Position numbers and translations under genes: made by a program. This document shows, one piece after another, positions 20,136-31,658 of a stretch of 64,000 nt of DNA. Below the pieces are notes generated by a model. The model worked only from the letters and a program-made list of their open reading frames with translations. It was not told where the DNA came from and did not search any database. This DNA is from Papio anubis (taxonomy: Eukaryota; Chordata; Mammalia; Primates; Cercopithecidae): contig NC_044986.1 of the NCBI RefSeq assembly GCF_008728515.1, positions 108,550,313-108,614,312 on the forward strand. The letters run 5' to 3'. Positions within the stretch are counted from its first letter, which is position 1. The number at the start of each line of letters is the position of its first letter.

Positions 20136-21369
20136 GTGACACTGGTCTATTCCTATATCTCTATCCTATTGTATCACTGACAAATGCCTGTAATTTATAC
20201 TTACTAAACAAAAGACTCCTAAGTAAAAGTTGTTTCATTTTAAAGGCATTTTTCTCTGAAAACATGACTACTGAAATTATTGCACTTATTTAAACTATTT
20301 TCCAGAACAGATTTAAAATAACTAGGACAACATCAGTCATTCTAAGGTGGAATGAAATCCGTAGCAGCAATAACATGCCACAGTTCTCAGAAGAAAGGAA
20401 AAATATCTTCTTCCAATTCAGTGGCAACATGAGGTCATATTTGATGGGCACCTGTGGAGACAGTAGAGATTCCTGGGTTCATAGCTGCTAATCACTTGCT
20501 TTGGGACCTGGAAAAAGAATCATTTTGCTTCCCCTGGTTGGCTTTCACAGCTGGAATAGAAAGGGTAATTAGACTGTTGTTTGGATAAGGCAGGAAAGAA
20601 AATTTGAGCCGTGCTCTCCTTAGCCCAATAATCTAAATACAAAATATGATGTTGGCGCAAATGATCTGAATAACTCCTTCGAATTTTTATTTTGTGTGCA
20701 TGTTGGAGACGTGATTGAACAGACAAAGTGGTCGTCAAAGAAAAATTGTCAAAGCAAAACAAATAAAAATGCCCATGGGGGAATAAAACAGTGAAAATAA
20801 TTGGCCGAGAGAAGTTCCAAGTTAGTAAGTTTCTCAGAGAAAGCAAGAAGAGAATGCCAAGTTGTCTTGGCTCTATAATATTAGTTATAATATAAATTTG
20901 ACTAAATTTATATTTTAATTACATATCTATAAGATGTTAAATATCACTGAAACATCTTAATAGAGTTAATGAGGTGATAAGACAGGGTACAAAAATGCCA
21001 GCTAGGTCAGACATGAAAAGTTCATCATCAAAGCAGGCAAAATATAATTATATTCATTCTCTAGCCTAGACAATCAATTCATTAGAATCAGGTGCCTCTG
21101 AACACAGGTGCAAAATAGGAATCATTCAAATATGCAAAACATAATTAAGGAACATTTTCCAAGGGAAAATTAATTAAGCTGGGTAAACATACGGTTATCT
21201 CATAACTTAAAAGTGAAATTACCACTTACACCCTGTGTAGAGTCTGGGAGAATAAGAATTCTGGTTTATAACCTAAGTGATTTGGAACAGTGAGGTGATC
21301 AGCATCCTTGGGACGGAGCCATCCTAAGTAATTCAGTGAATGTAAGAGTATAAGAAGATGCCCTCCGAA
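20136..21369. other. Intergenic 1.2 kb with no recognised feature
   Basis: AT-rich and apparently unique DNA. Open frames such as 20520-20846 on the minus strand have no recognisable protein character. Confidence 0.5.
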
Positions 21370-21676
21370 GGCCGGGCGTGGTGGCTCACGCCTGTAATCC
21401 CAGCACTTTGGGAAGCCGAGATGGGTGGATCACGAGGTCAGGAGATCAAGACCATCTTGGCTAACATGGTGAAACCCCCTCTCTACCAAAAATACAAAAA
21501 AAATTAGCTGGGTGTGGTGGCACGTGCCTGTAGTCCCAGCTACTAGGGAGGCTGAGGCAGGAGAATCGCTTGAACCTGGGAGGCGGAGATTGCAGTGAGC
21601 TGAGATAGCGCCACTGCACTCCAGCCTGGCAACAGTGAGACTCTGTCTCAAAAAAAAAAAAAAAAAAAAAAAAAAA
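21370..21676 (+). mobile_element. Full-length young Alu (Y/Sc-like)
   Basis: It starts at GGCCGGGCGTGG, has GGATCACGAGGTCAGGAGAT and TGGCTAACATGGTGAAACC, and ends in a long uninterrupted A tail (~27 A). The long clean tail suggests a fairly recent insertion. Confidence 0.95.
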
Positions 21677-22419
21677 TAGCTGTAGCTGTCTCTCCAGATC
21701 AAAATTAAAAAAAAGAAAATGCTCCCAGAAGCATGGTGAGTATGATGTGAAAAGCTAAACAGAGGTCTTCTCATCAAAAATTCTTCTGAGGGATTATCAT
21801 TTCCATGGCCAAATATGAAGGAACCGAAGGGACAACGTCTAAAAGGAAGAGATCTGAAATGAGGCATTTTATTCATCAAGGATTTTCTTAATTATCAGAA
21901 TGATTTGGCTTTAAATAACAATTCCTGTGCTATTCATGTGACTCTAGATCAAAAATGCCTCCAGATCTTAATTTCTCACCTCCTACTCTTATAGGGTACA
22001 GAAGAGAGATTTAATTTCTGTGCAATTTCCTAATCACAATAGTACTATTTGTTAATCCCCAAATGACAACCTTTGATTTTCCATTTGGACATCCAATTTT
22101 CCATATTTCGCTTTTGGAACAATAAGTCTCTTGGATGAGTGTTTGATTTTACTGAATTGTACTTTTCTGGGTTCTCAGGCTTGCTTTTTAAAAACTTCGA
22201 TAGTGATCCAAGAAACCTATTTTACCTGTGGAAAGCAATAGTGAAATGTACTGGGCTTTGAATAATTTACAGTATCTTTTTAGGAAAAAAAGGTAAACTT
22301 TTATGGTAAATAAAATATGTATTTAGAAGAACAACATAAATATGAGATAGGTCCCTGGGTCACTGTTTGTTCAGAATATCTTTGCACAGAATGTGTTATA
22401 TATTTAGACCCACAATATA
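21677..22419. other. Intergenic stretch with no recognised feature
   Basis: AT-rich sequence without identifiable repeats or genes. Confidence 0.5.
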
Positions 22420-22712
22420 TTTTATTTATTTATTTAATTATTTAGAGATGAAATCTCACTCTGTCGCCCAGGCTGGATTGGAGTGCGGTGGCAAGATTGC
22501 AGCTCACTGCAACCTCCACCTCCTGGGTCAAAGGGATTCTCCTGCCTCCGCCTCCTGAGTAGTTAGGATTACAGGCCCGCGCCACCACGCCTGGCTAACT
22601 TTTGTACTTTTAGTAGAGACGGGGTTTCACCATGTTGGTCAGGCTAGTCTTGAACTCCTGATCTCAAGCAATCCACCCACCTCATCCTCCCAAAGTGCTG
22701 GGATTACAGGCG
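22420..22712 (-). mobile_element. Inverted AluS, 5' end slightly clipped
   Basis: A TTTATTTATTTAATT tail is followed by an inverted Alu that stops at GGGATTACAGGCG, so the last ~20 bp of the Alu 5' end are missing. Confidence 0.92.
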
Positions 22713-22799
22713 TTTTCTTTGCAATAACTTTGGGAGAAAGATATTCTTATGCAATTAATGAATTCATTAGAATCATTAAAACACATACCTAGCACTTAA

Positions 22800-23110
22800 T
22801 TCAAAAAAGGCCAGAGGAATACACAGTGGAACGTGAAGTCTCACGCCACTCCAACACTTCCTCTCCTGAAGTAACCATGGCTACCGCTTCGTGTATACAC
22901 AGTGATACTTGAGTAACACGCTACTTTTCCTAAACAAGGCAAATGGGATGGCACTATACATAGTTGTGCACCTTGCTTTGGGCACTTAGTATCAAGAATG
23001 ATATTTTTGTCCTTATTTTATAAATGAGGAAATTGAGGCTCAGAGAGGTTAAGTTGCCTTAGCAAACTGAGCAGAACTGAGAATTCAGGTCTCTCTGGCC
23101 TACGTCTCAG
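22800..23110 (+). mobile_element. MIR SINE (22990-23110) after possible L1 3' debris
   Basis: 'gtccttattttataaatgag', 'gaaattgaggctcagagagg' and 'ttaagttgccttagcaaac' give the MIR core from about 22990. Sequence 22800-22990 resembles an L1M 3' UTR (block around 'tgcaccttgctttgggcact'), which is less certain. Confidence 0.65.
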
Positions 23111-23739
23111 GTTTATTTTCTTTTCTCTTGTTGACACTTGAAAGCACAGGAATGCCTTTTCGTCTATAAATAGCAGTGACTGCCACCAAGCCTGGGTGGA
23201 TCTACAAAGCACCGGAAGTCCGTCTTTTCCCCTTCCTTTGTGAATTCTTCTCCCACCTCCTGGAACTCTCTCTCTCAGCCCTAAGCTTCCGGTGTCTTCA
23301 CACAACTCACAATGCCCTACTTTAGCTGTGTCCTTGTTAAAGGTATCTATCCTTATAGTTTTCTCCAGAAATGCCTAAAGCACCGCCTTCCAATTCTCTC
23401 TCCTTGACACCTCTCACTCACAGTCAGAAATTCTTTTTCTAAATAAAATGGCTAAGCATTGAGCTCTCTGGGGAAAGTACCCCACAAAAGGGAAGGGGGT
23501 GGATCAAAGAACTCTGCAGGTGGTGGCAGGTGACTGCAGCTAGACAGCCACAGCCTTATCCCTCTTACTAGAAAGATGAGCTCATGACTCCAGGTGGGTC
23601 CTGTGCAAGGATTTTTCTAACTGAAGCTGGGTTGGAAGCCATCTCTTTGGGACACTATAGGGCGATAGGTGTGAAGCTGCCTACAGCTGCTAGATGAAGA
23701 GCGCTCTCTTGCATTAGAAAGAAGTAAGTTCACATGCAA
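23111..23739. other. Unassigned stretch
   Basis: Mixed sequence without a recognised repeat. Pyrimidine-rich at 23200-23440. Confidence 0.45.
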
Positions 23740-24090
23740 TGTGTTCAAGAAAGGCTTTCCGAGGGAATTTGAAGCTGAGATCCAAAGGACAAGTAGACAT
23801 TAGCCAAGTGAAGGATGGATAGGTGAGTGTTGGGGGGGGTGTTGAGTACAGCATACAGGGGAGGGTCTTGGAGAAAATACAGCATATGCAAAAGTCCAGA
23901 AGCAAGAGAGAATATGTCACGCTGGCTCAACTGCGGGAGGGTGAATGTGGCTGGAGCATAAAATGAGATGAGGAAACTGGAGAGGTGAGAGATGCTTGAA
24001 TCCCAAAGCAATGCTAAGGATGTAGGCATGAACAGGAGGCCACTGGAAGCATAGGTGCATTTGCAGGGGATGGAGGGAGCAGGAATTTCA
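23740..24090 (-). mobile_element. L2 LINE fragment, inverted
   Basis: The order of blocks follows inverted L2: AAGGCTTTCCGAGGGAATTT, ATGCAAAAGTCCAGAAGCAA, GGCTGGAGCATAAAATGAGA and GCCACTGGAAGCATAGG. An intervening 24091-24374 segment is not recognised. Confidence 0.7.
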
Positions 24091-24374
24091 TGATGTGCTA
24101 GTCAGTGCTCCTAGTTACAAGTAATTGACCTGGGCAGCGGGGGAATTTAATGGGAGGATATTTATTGGCTAGTTCTGGAAACATCAGGAGGACCAGAGAA
24201 CAGCAATTGGGAAACAGACATAAACCCAAGGAGCCAGGCAGCAGAAACAATCCCACCAGGCGTCAGCTACAGACACTGCTGTGCAATAGATCACTGCATG
24301 TTTGTCTTTTATGGCCATCATTCTTTCTGCTGTTGGGGAATGGAGGGGAAGTGGTGGTGGGCAAACCAGCTACA

Positions 24375-24619
24375 ATAAAATCAGATAAGAGGGTGTTGCA
24401 ATAATCCAGACAGAAGAGATGGTGATGGCCTGGACCATGGAAAAGACAAATGGCAGTGTGGCTGGAGAGAAAGGAATGGGTTCAAGAGAAATTGATGACA
24501 TAGACTTGAAAGTGTATTGATGGGTTGGATGTGGTGGCTGGGGGCACCGAAGAAGAACAGGGAGTGAGGAGTGACACTCATGTCTGGCTCTGGCATCTTG
24601 TTGGCTGAGGGTGCTCTTC
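24375..24619 (-). mobile_element. L2 LINE fragment, inverted, continuation
   Basis: 'gttgcaataatccagacag', 'agagatggtgatggcctgga' and 'gatgggttggatgtggtgg' are the inverted L2 coding-end blocks. It continues the fragment at 23740. Confidence 0.75.
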
Positions 24620-24627
24620 ATTTAAAG

Positions 24628-25139
24628 AAGTGGTCCCCAATCATTTTGGCACCAGGGACTGGTTTTGTGGAAGACATGTTTTCAACAGATGGAGTGTGGG
24701 TGGTTTCGGGATGGTTCAAGTGCATTATATTTGTTACACACTTTATTTCTACTATGATTATATTGTAATATAGAATGAGATAATTCTATAACTCACTATA
24801 ATGTAGAATTGCTGGGAACCCTGAGCTTGTTTTCCTGCAACCTGATGGTCCCACTGGAAGGTGATGGGAGACAGTGACAGATCTTCAGGCATTAGATTCT
24901 CATAAGGAGCAAGCAACCTAGATTCCTTGCATGCGCAGCTCACAATAGGGTTCGTGCTCCTATGAGAATCTAATGCCGCTGCTGATCTGACAGGAGGCGG
25001 AGCTCAGGCAGTGATGCCTGTGACGGGGAGCGGCGGTAAATACAGATGAAGCTTCGCTCACTCGTCCGCCACTCACCACCTGCTGCGTGGCCTAGTTCCT
25101 AACAGGCCACGGACTGATACAGGGCCTTGAGGACCCCTG
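24628..25139 (-). mobile_element. MER1/Charlie-type hAT DNA transposon, complete
   Basis: Terminal inverted repeats AAGTGGTCCCC at the left and GGACCCCTG at the right match MER1-type ends. The interior has GGCACCAGGGACTGGTTTTG, CATTAGATTCTCATAAGGAG and its inverted partner CCTATGAGAATCTAATGCC, and AACAGGCCACGGACTG. An 8-bp duplication ATTTAAAG (24620-24627) and ATTTAGAG (25140-25147) flanks it, as expected for hAT elements. It has no transposase frame and is non-autonomous. Orientation is by consensus and arbitrary in biology. Confidence 0.88.
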
Positions 25140-25164
25140 ATTTAGAGAACCCAGGAGGAGGAAA

Positions 25165-25290
25165 AGAGTCCCTAGTAGGTTCACTTTACCCTCATTTTGC
25201 AGATGAAGAAACTCAGAGAAGTTAAACATCCCACTCAGAGTCATATAACCAGTGAGTGGCACAGCCAAAATCCACACCAAACCTGTTTAA
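25165..25290 (+). mobile_element. MIR SINE
   Basis: 'accctcattttgcagatgaa', 'gaaactcagagaagttaaac' and 'gtcatataaccagtgagtgg' are MIR core blocks in order. Confidence 0.8.
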
Positions 25291-25679
25291 ACAAAAACCT
25301 CATGCTCTGTAACTTATAGCAGAGTGCTCTGAGTATCAGCATGGGAAGATTGCGGAGTAATCTATTAAAATCTCAGTACTATATTTACACGCCATCTTTT
25401 CCAAAGAAATATGACCAAGTGAATATTTTTAGTGGGAAAAAATACTTTCTTGGGAAAACAACTTGCTTGAACTTTTTCAGTCTGTGGCTGACACATTTAT
25501 CTGCCCTTTCATTCTGCTTTATTCTGCACTGTTTACTGACGAAAACTTCTCCTTATATTTACTTTTCTATCATTACTGTGATTGTACCCAGCATTTCTAA
25601 AGGCCATTGAAGTTTTCAGAGGAAAGGCAGTGGTTAGGTTAGCTACAGAAAAATGTCACTTGCATATTATAAACACTTT
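25291..25679. other. Unassigned stretch
   Basis: No repeat or gene was recognised. Confidence 0.45.
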
Positions 25680-26050
25680 GGCATTTACATTCATTTCTGT
25701 ATTTAACAAATGCTTCTTTTGTCCCTTCTATGTGTTCTAGGCACTGGAAATGCAGGAATAGGGCGAAATAGACCAAGTCTGTGCCTTCATGGAGGTTCCA
25801 TTGTAATTGGGAGAAGTCTCTAGAAATGTACAAATAAATACATAATGTATTTGGTGGTAACAAGCACTAGAGAAAACATAAAGCAATGTAGGGAGGTAGG
25901 AGATGTTGGGTGTCTAGGATTGAAAGGCAGTTCTTATTTTATTAAGGTAATATTTGATTGGATAGAGAAAGAGGGGATGAGCCCAGAATATATCTGGAGC
26001 AAGAGCTTTTCTGGCAAAGAGAACAGAATGGCAAGAGCAAAGGCATGGTG
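25680..26050 (-). mobile_element. L2 LINE fragment, inverted
   Basis: TGTGTTCTAGGCACTGGAAA, TGTGCCTTCATGGAGGTTCC, AAATAAATACATAATG and GCAAGAGCAAAGGCATGG are the inverted L2 blocks in order. Confidence 0.78.
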
Positions 26051-26810
26051 ACAAAATCACGTTGACCATGTGTTTTACAAGTACATTATACATTTTCTTC
26101 CCAAGTGTAGAGAACTGATAGAAGGGACATAATCAGAAAATGATCTGAAGTTTATGTCTGATTCCCAAATATTCCTAAATATTTATCCTCTATCTTGAAA
26201 TATCAGATCATATTCTAGAAAGATGCCTTGGAAAAAGAGGCCTTTAAATGAAAAGAAAAAGTTGAATTACTTGTGTTAATAGACCTCGAAATTTTCTACT
26301 GAGTCCAAAACCTACATGCATATAGGTAGGGACAAAATTGGTCCTATAAATCAGTAGTGAGAATTATTATTCTGGTTAGTTGCCAATGACCATAGAATCA
26401 GCTATTTGCTAATTTTCTGTTCTCTATTTTCAGAGATAGGTACAAAATCAATACTAATTTTTAGCATTAAATATAGAAATGGAACAACTGATACTTTTCA
26501 GTTATACTGATTCTTAAGCTATGGATAAAAGTGTTGAGTATTTTAAAAGGTTTTATTTAGGTTTAATGCTTTGATGATATTAAGAAACTTACTTTTAGTA
26601 TGTTGAATAGTCAAATCGCATGTCAAAAACCTGCACGGGATCATAGACACACTTCACTCAAACAATTGTTAAGATCCTGTCTCATTCTTGGTTTGAAAGA
26701 AATTGCTTTTATTAAGCTATTAAGCATATGACTCCTTTTTGATTTAAGATATTAATTTGTTTTATCATTCTATTTGAAGCTGCTGTCAAACTCATCTTGT
26801 TTTACTAAAG

Positions 26811-26824
<14 letters not shown>
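26051..26824. other. Intergenic stretch with no recognised feature
   Basis: AT-rich DNA without identifiable elements. Confidence 0.5.
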
Positions 26825-26841
<17 letters not shown>

Positions 26842-26960
26842 TTGAGATGGGATCTCACTATGTTGCCCAGGCTGGCCTTGAACTCCTGGGCTCAAGTGAT
26901 CCTCCTGCCTCAGTCTCCCAAGTAGCTGGGATTACATACACTAGCCACTGCACTTGGCCT
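26825..26960 (-). mobile_element. Inverted Alu monomer (FLAM-like)
   Basis: A T-run is followed by a single inverted monomer from GATCTCACTATGTTGCCCAG to CACTGCACTTGGCC. Confidence 0.88.
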
Positions 26961-26974
26961 CAGATTTGTTTTTT

Positions 26975-27310
26975 TTTTTAATTTAAGAGAGGTTGCTAAA
27001 TATATCCTTTCTAAGATGATAATGGTTTTCCTCCAATACCCCAATAATATGGTATATAAAATTAGGTTTTCTCATGTTGAACCATCCTTGCACAATAAGA
27101 ATAAATAGTAATGGTTCTTGTATTATAATTTTGGGGATTTATGGTATATAAACTTTGCTCTTTCATTTGAATTGCTGAATAAACAAGCCACAAAATACTA
27201 TTGTTCTACTGCAGGACAATTACATAATTTCTATGTCCTTTCTTGGTATAAAATTCTAGGTTGGAAGTAATTTTGCCTTATAATTTTGAAAGTGTTTTCT
27301 GGCTTCTAGT
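26975..27310 (-). mobile_element. Old L1/HAL1 fragment, inverted, tentative
   Basis: 'ggttttctcatgttgaacca', 'tccttgcacaataagaataa' and 'gtataaaattctaggttgga' resemble inverted L1 ORF2. Heavily decayed, with approximate borders. Confidence 0.5.
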
Positions 27311-27324
27311 ATTGCTACCAAGAA

Positions 27325-27565
27325 TATAATAGTTATTCACTTATCTAGTGTTTATTACATGCCGGACACTGTCCAAACCTCTTTATATGAGTAACTCTTT
27401 AATCTTTACAATAGCATTATGAAGTATATATTACTATTATTATTATCTCCATTCTAAATATAAGGAAATCGAGGCACAAGAAGTTGAATACCTTGCAGGT
27501 TAAGGACTTGCAGGTAAGTGAAATGACCGAGATATGAATCCAGGTAGTCAACCTCGAGAGTTCTT
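27325..27565 (+). mobile_element. MIR SINE, near full length
   Basis: 'tagtgtttattacatgccgg', 'acactgtccaaacctcttta', 'ttatctccattctaaatata' and 'aaatcgaggcacaagaag' are MIR blocks in order, ending near 'atatgaatccaggtagtc'. Confidence 0.8.
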
Positions 27566-28842
27566 TTTCAATCAGTAGATTTCACCACCTCTTACGACAG
27601 TTTAATTCCTGATTCTTTGTATGCAACCTGTTATCTGGTGTCCAATGCTTAGGTTTCCATATTAGTGCTGGTGTAAACTTCAGCTTCCCAGGATACCTCT
27701 TCTTCCTGGAGCTTTTTTGATACCGTGGTGTCATGGTGATATTTCTGCAGGAACCAACGTGGTCCTCACTCAAGTGCAATGTGAAAGTGTGAGGGAATTT
27801 ACAACTCAGCGGACAACCCCTGACAGATGAGGAACAGTGTTGGATAAAGGCCCCTTTTCTCTGCCTTTCAGGAGAACAATTCTGAGACATATTTCATATG
27901 GTGTTCCAGTGGGTGCCTAGAGGGGTTGGGCTTTAGTTTCCCATAGAATGGACCAGTTGAACCGTTTCACCATCCTTCATTCCTGCTGCTGGAGGACACT
28001 TCTCAAATAAGCTTCCTGCTTGTAAGCCTTTGCCTGAAACTTTGCTTGGCGATGTGGGACGTGGTGAGCAGGTCAAGCGTTGGTATCAGAAGTAGCCCTG
28101 GAAAGCAGAACCTTAGGCGGGGGCTCTGGAATTGAATCTTAGCAGCTACATAACACAAGAATTGTTGGTGGTGGGTGGAGTGGTAAGAACCCTTGACATC
28201 CCAATGAGAGTCTCACTGACATGGATTCAGGCGAGGTGCAGGAGATGAACCATCCAGCTGAGAGACAGGCAAGTCCTTTCAATAGTTTGAGGGTAATGGT
28301 AATGAAATGAATCATGAACTGCCTGATTTTGGATAATGCTTTAGAAGCTTTAAATTTAAAAATATCAGCCTTATGTTAGCTAAATATCAACTCAATTGAA
28401 AGTTGGAAGACCTCTATGGCAGCATTTAAAGAGGGGATTATCACTTGCAGCTGAAGGTCATTTTGGCCCAGGATTTAATCTTATGGGTGACAGTGCTACA
28501 AAGTGGATGGAACCTACAGCCTTGACAGGTCACCTATGCAAATGGCAAGGTTATTACAGGAAAGGAATGGGACTTTGAGAACTGTCGTGGAGATATTTGG
28601 GTAGATTAGCCTGAGCACCTTGAACCTCAAGGCTCCCCTAATTCTCCAGGCTGCAGAAACAGCTCTTTCCTTTTGATGAGAGAGGCTTCATCTCATCTGG
28701 ATATACCTCAAATACCTCAACAGAGGCAGATACTTCTTTTAACAATGTCCTCCTCGAGAACTGCTTCCACCTCTCTTATTAAATTGGTGTTATATAAATA
28801 TTTTCTAAATTTAATCGAGGTGACTCTTTGGCCTATGAATTA
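27566..28842. other. Unassigned 1.3 kb, possible old LTR remnant
   Basis: Around 27990-28090 a CTTCTCAAATAAGCTTCCTG block followed by TTGTAAGCCTTTGCCTG resembles an LTR poly(A) region in plus orientation. Open frames at 28396-28578 and 28673-28894 could be retroviral debris. I cannot name a family. Confidence 0.35.
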
Positions 28843-29430
28843 CAGACAGTCCCTGGTTCATGACAGTTTGACCTACAATTTTTTGACTTTATGATGATAC
28901 AATAGCAATATGCATTCAGTAGAAACCATACTTCAAGTACCCATACAACCATTCTACTTTGCTTTTTCTTTCTGTCTTTTTTAGGGGGGATGGGGTCTCA
29001 CTCTGTCACCCAGGCTCAAGTGACATGGCTCACTGCAGCTTCCACCTCCTGGGCTCAAGTGATCCTTCCACCGCAGCCTCCCAAATATCCGGGACCACAG
29101 GTGTGCACCATCACACCCAGCTAATTAAAAAAATTTTTTTTGTAGAGACTGGGTCTCCCTATGTTGCCCAGGCTTGCATTTTCAGTACAATATCCAATAC
29201 ACTACATGAGATATATTCAATCTTTGCTATAAAATAGACTTCATGTTAGATGATTTTGCTTAAATGTAGGCTCATGTAAGTGTTCTGAGCCCTTTTAACG
29301 GAGTGTAGGCTAAACTATGATGTTTGGTAGGTTAGGTGTACTAAATGCATTTCTGACTTAAGGTATTTTAAATTTGCAACATACTTATTGGGATATAACC
29401 CCACTATAAGTAAAGGAGCACTGGTGTCTG
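28843..29430 (-). mobile_element. MER2-type Tigger DNA transposon, split by an Alu
   Basis: The left end CAGACAGTCCCTGGTTCATG follows a TA dinucleotide. Blocks ATGCATTCAGTAGAAACCAT, TCATGTTAGATGATTTTGC and GGTAGGTTAGGTGTACTAAA and the right end GGAGCACTGGTGTCTG match MER2. The downstream TA has mutated to AA. The middle part of the consensus is missing, and an inverted Alu sits at 28975-29173. Confidence 0.85.
28975..29173 (-). mobile_element. Inverted AluJ, partial, inside MER2
   Basis: GGGGTCTCACTCTGTCACCC through GGGTCTCCCTATGTTGCCCA. The 5' half of the left monomer is lost. Confidence 0.87.
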
Positions 29431-29444
29431 AATGTGTTAGTATG

Positions 29445-29785
29445 GGGGTCATCTTAATCTTTACAAAATTGGTTTATAATTTTTCTGATTTGTGATCAGA
29501 GAACATAACCTTTATAATCACTATTGGGGTTTGTTGGTACTTGCTGTGTGAACTGAAATATGGTTCGTTTTCAAAAATAATCCAGATTAGTTTGGGAAAA
29601 ATATATTCTTTTGAATTGTGTTGCTCAATTCCTGTTTTCTGCTATTTTGTTGTCTTCTTGAGTGAGAGAGGTGTTGAATCTATCAAATTTGTCTTGTATA
29701 ATTTGAAGTTACATTGTTGGTTGTTTCACACAGATACAGGACTGTATCTACTGTGGTGTGCCTTTTATTATTATGAAATTTCCTT
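29445..29785 (-). mobile_element. Old L1 (L1M) ORF2 fragment, inverted
   Basis: 'ttttctgatttgtgatcaga', 'gtgttgaatctatcaaattt' and 'gtgccttttattattatgaa' are decayed inverted ORF2 blocks. The L1 appears to continue at 30196-30549 after the microsatellite and Alu. Confidence 0.65.
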
Positions 29786-29911
29786 TCCCTTCCTACTTTC
29801 CTTCCCTCCTTCCTTCCTTCCTTCCTTCCTTCCTTCCTTCCTTCCTTCCTTCCTTCCTTCCTTCCTTCCTTCTTTCCTTCCCTCCTTCCTCTCTCTCTCT
29901 CTCTCTCTCTC
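29786..29911. repeat. (TTCC)n / (CT)n microsatellite
   Basis: About 17 TTCC units with variants, followed by an uninterrupted CT run of about 12 units ending at the Alu border. It was probably seeded from the tail of the adjoining inverted Alu. Confidence 0.95.
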
Positions 29912-30195
29912 TCAGACAGAATCTCACTCTATTGCCCATGCTGGAGTGCAGTGGCATGATTTCGGATCACTGCAACCTCCACCTCCCAGGTTCAAGCAAT
30001 TCTCTTACCTCAGCCTCCCAAGTAGCTGGGATTACAGGCATGCACCACCATGGCCAGCTAATTTTTGTATTTTTAGTAGAGACAGGGTTTCACCATGTTG
30101 GCCAGGATGGTCTCAAACTCCTGACCTCAAGTGATCTGCCCACCTTGGCCTTCCAAAGTGCTGGGATTACAGGCATGAGCCACTGCACCCAGCCT
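29912..30195 (-). mobile_element. Full-length inverted AluS
   Basis: CAGAATCTCACTCTATTGCC through GAGCCACTGCACCCAGCC. Its tail side is replaced by the pyrimidine microsatellite. Confidence 0.93.
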
Positions 30196-30549
30196 TCCCT
30201 CTTTATGTCTATCAATACTTTGCACTTCCATGTCTGTTTTGTCTGATATTATTTTAGCTTTCTTTTGGCTAATATTTTCTTTGTATATCATTTTACATAC
30301 TGTTATGTTCATATTTTTTCTGTGTCATTTTTCTTATTTTCATCTAATCTGTGAGTTTCTGTCATTTAACTGATTCTTTATTTCACTATCATAACTGATG
30401 CACTTGAATTTATTTACACTATCTTATTTTGTGCTGTTTTTTTGACTTCCTATTCCCTACCTCTTCCTTGCTTTTCTGTCTTCTATTGAACGGGTTGATT
30501 TTTTTTCTATTTCTTTTTTTCTTCCACTGGTTTAAGAGTTATACTTTTA
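30196..30549 (-). mobile_element. Old L1 (L1M) fragment, inverted, continuation
   Basis: TTTGTCTGATATTATTTTAG, TTGGCTAATATTTTCTTTGT and TTCCACTGGTTTAAGAGTTA are inverted L1M ORF2 blocks. After the Alu at 30550 similar sequence runs on to roughly 31150. Confidence 0.6.
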
Positions 30550-30849
30550 GCGCCGGGCATGGTGGCTCACGCCTGTAATCCCAGCACTTTGGGAGGCTGA
30601 GGCAGGCCAATCACGAGGTCAGGAGATCAAGACCATCCTGGCCAACATAGTGAAACCCCATCTCTACTAAAAATACAAAAATTAGCTGGGTGTGGTGGTG
30701 CGTGCCTGTAATCCCAGCTACTTGCGAGGCTGAGGCAGAAGAATCGCTTGAACCAGGGTGTCGGAGGTTGTGGTGAGCCGAGATCGTGCCACTGCATTCC
30801 AGCCTGGCGACAGAGCCAGACTTGGTCTCAGAAAAAAAAAAAAAAAAAG
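30550..30849 (+). mobile_element. Full-length Alu
   Basis: GCGCCGGGCATGG start, both monomers and a pure A tail. AGTTATACTTTTA before it and AATTATAACTTTA after it are the target-site duplication with small changes. Confidence 0.94.
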
Positions 30850-31186
30850 AATTATAACTTTATTTTTCACTAGATGTCTTAACATTCACAAAGTGCATAT
30901 TTGACGTAATACTGCATAAAGGTAATTATTATTTCCACCCACCTTCCGAATAAGACAAGGAGCTTATTATGCTTGAGCCCTGATCCCTCCTGTCTGTCTG
31001 CCATGTTATTATTGTCTGTGGTTTCGGTTCAGTCTTGTTTTGTAGTTCTCTTTACAGATGAGTCATCATTGTTTTGTGTTATGTAGTCAGTGATGGTTTT
31101 GCCATTTTCCTTTTTCATTTTTATTCTTGCATCTCACTTCTTCTTTCTGGGGTCAGTCGCTTTTCTCTTAGAAAAGAGACCATTTA
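30850..31186. other. Old L1-like sequence, unresolved
   Basis: T-rich sequence probably belonging to the same inverted L1M. No gene was seen. Confidence 0.4.
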
Positions 31187-31345
31187 CAGCCACCCCTTGG
31201 TATGCCCACAGATTGGTTCCCTGCCCTCCTGCATATACCAGTCTGTGCGTATACAGGTCCTACTGTCAGCTCTGGGGAACCCATGTATGTGAAAAGCTGA
31301 CCCTCTGTATCCCTGGGTATTCCATTTTGTGAATATGATATTTTC
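31187..31345 (+). mobile_element. Tigger-type DNA transposon fragments, tentative
   Basis: ACAGCCACCCCTTGGTATGC followed by ACAGATTGGTTCC, and then AGCTGACCCTCTGTATCC, resemble terminal repeats of MER8/Tigger2-like elements. Two similar ends occur 90 bp apart, so this may be an internally deleted or partly duplicated copy. Confidence 0.55.
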
Positions 31346-31356
31346 TTCTCTCTCTT

Positions 31357-31530
31357 TTTTTCTTTTCTTTTAGAGACAGAGTCTCACTCTGTTTCCCAGG
31401 CTGGAGTGCAGTGGCACAATCATGGCTCCCTACAGGTTTATTTCCTGGGTTCAAGCCATCCTCTGGCCTCGGCCTCCTGAGTAGTTACGTCTAGAGGCGA
31501 AGGCCATCAAGTCTGGCTTATTTTGATATT
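31357..31530 (-). mobile_element. Partial inverted Alu
   Basis: GAGTCTCACTCTGTTTCCCA to GGCCTCCTGAGTAGTTACG, then a decayed end. Mainly the right monomer remains. Confidence 0.82.
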
Positions 31531-31658
31531 TGGCTACCAAGGATATTTTGCATTAATTTTTAACAACAAAAGAGCTTCATGAATGAATTTCAATTCTAAC
31601 CGTGTTTCACTAGGAACACGGTCTTCTTTTATCATTCTGTGCATAGATGTGAACACTG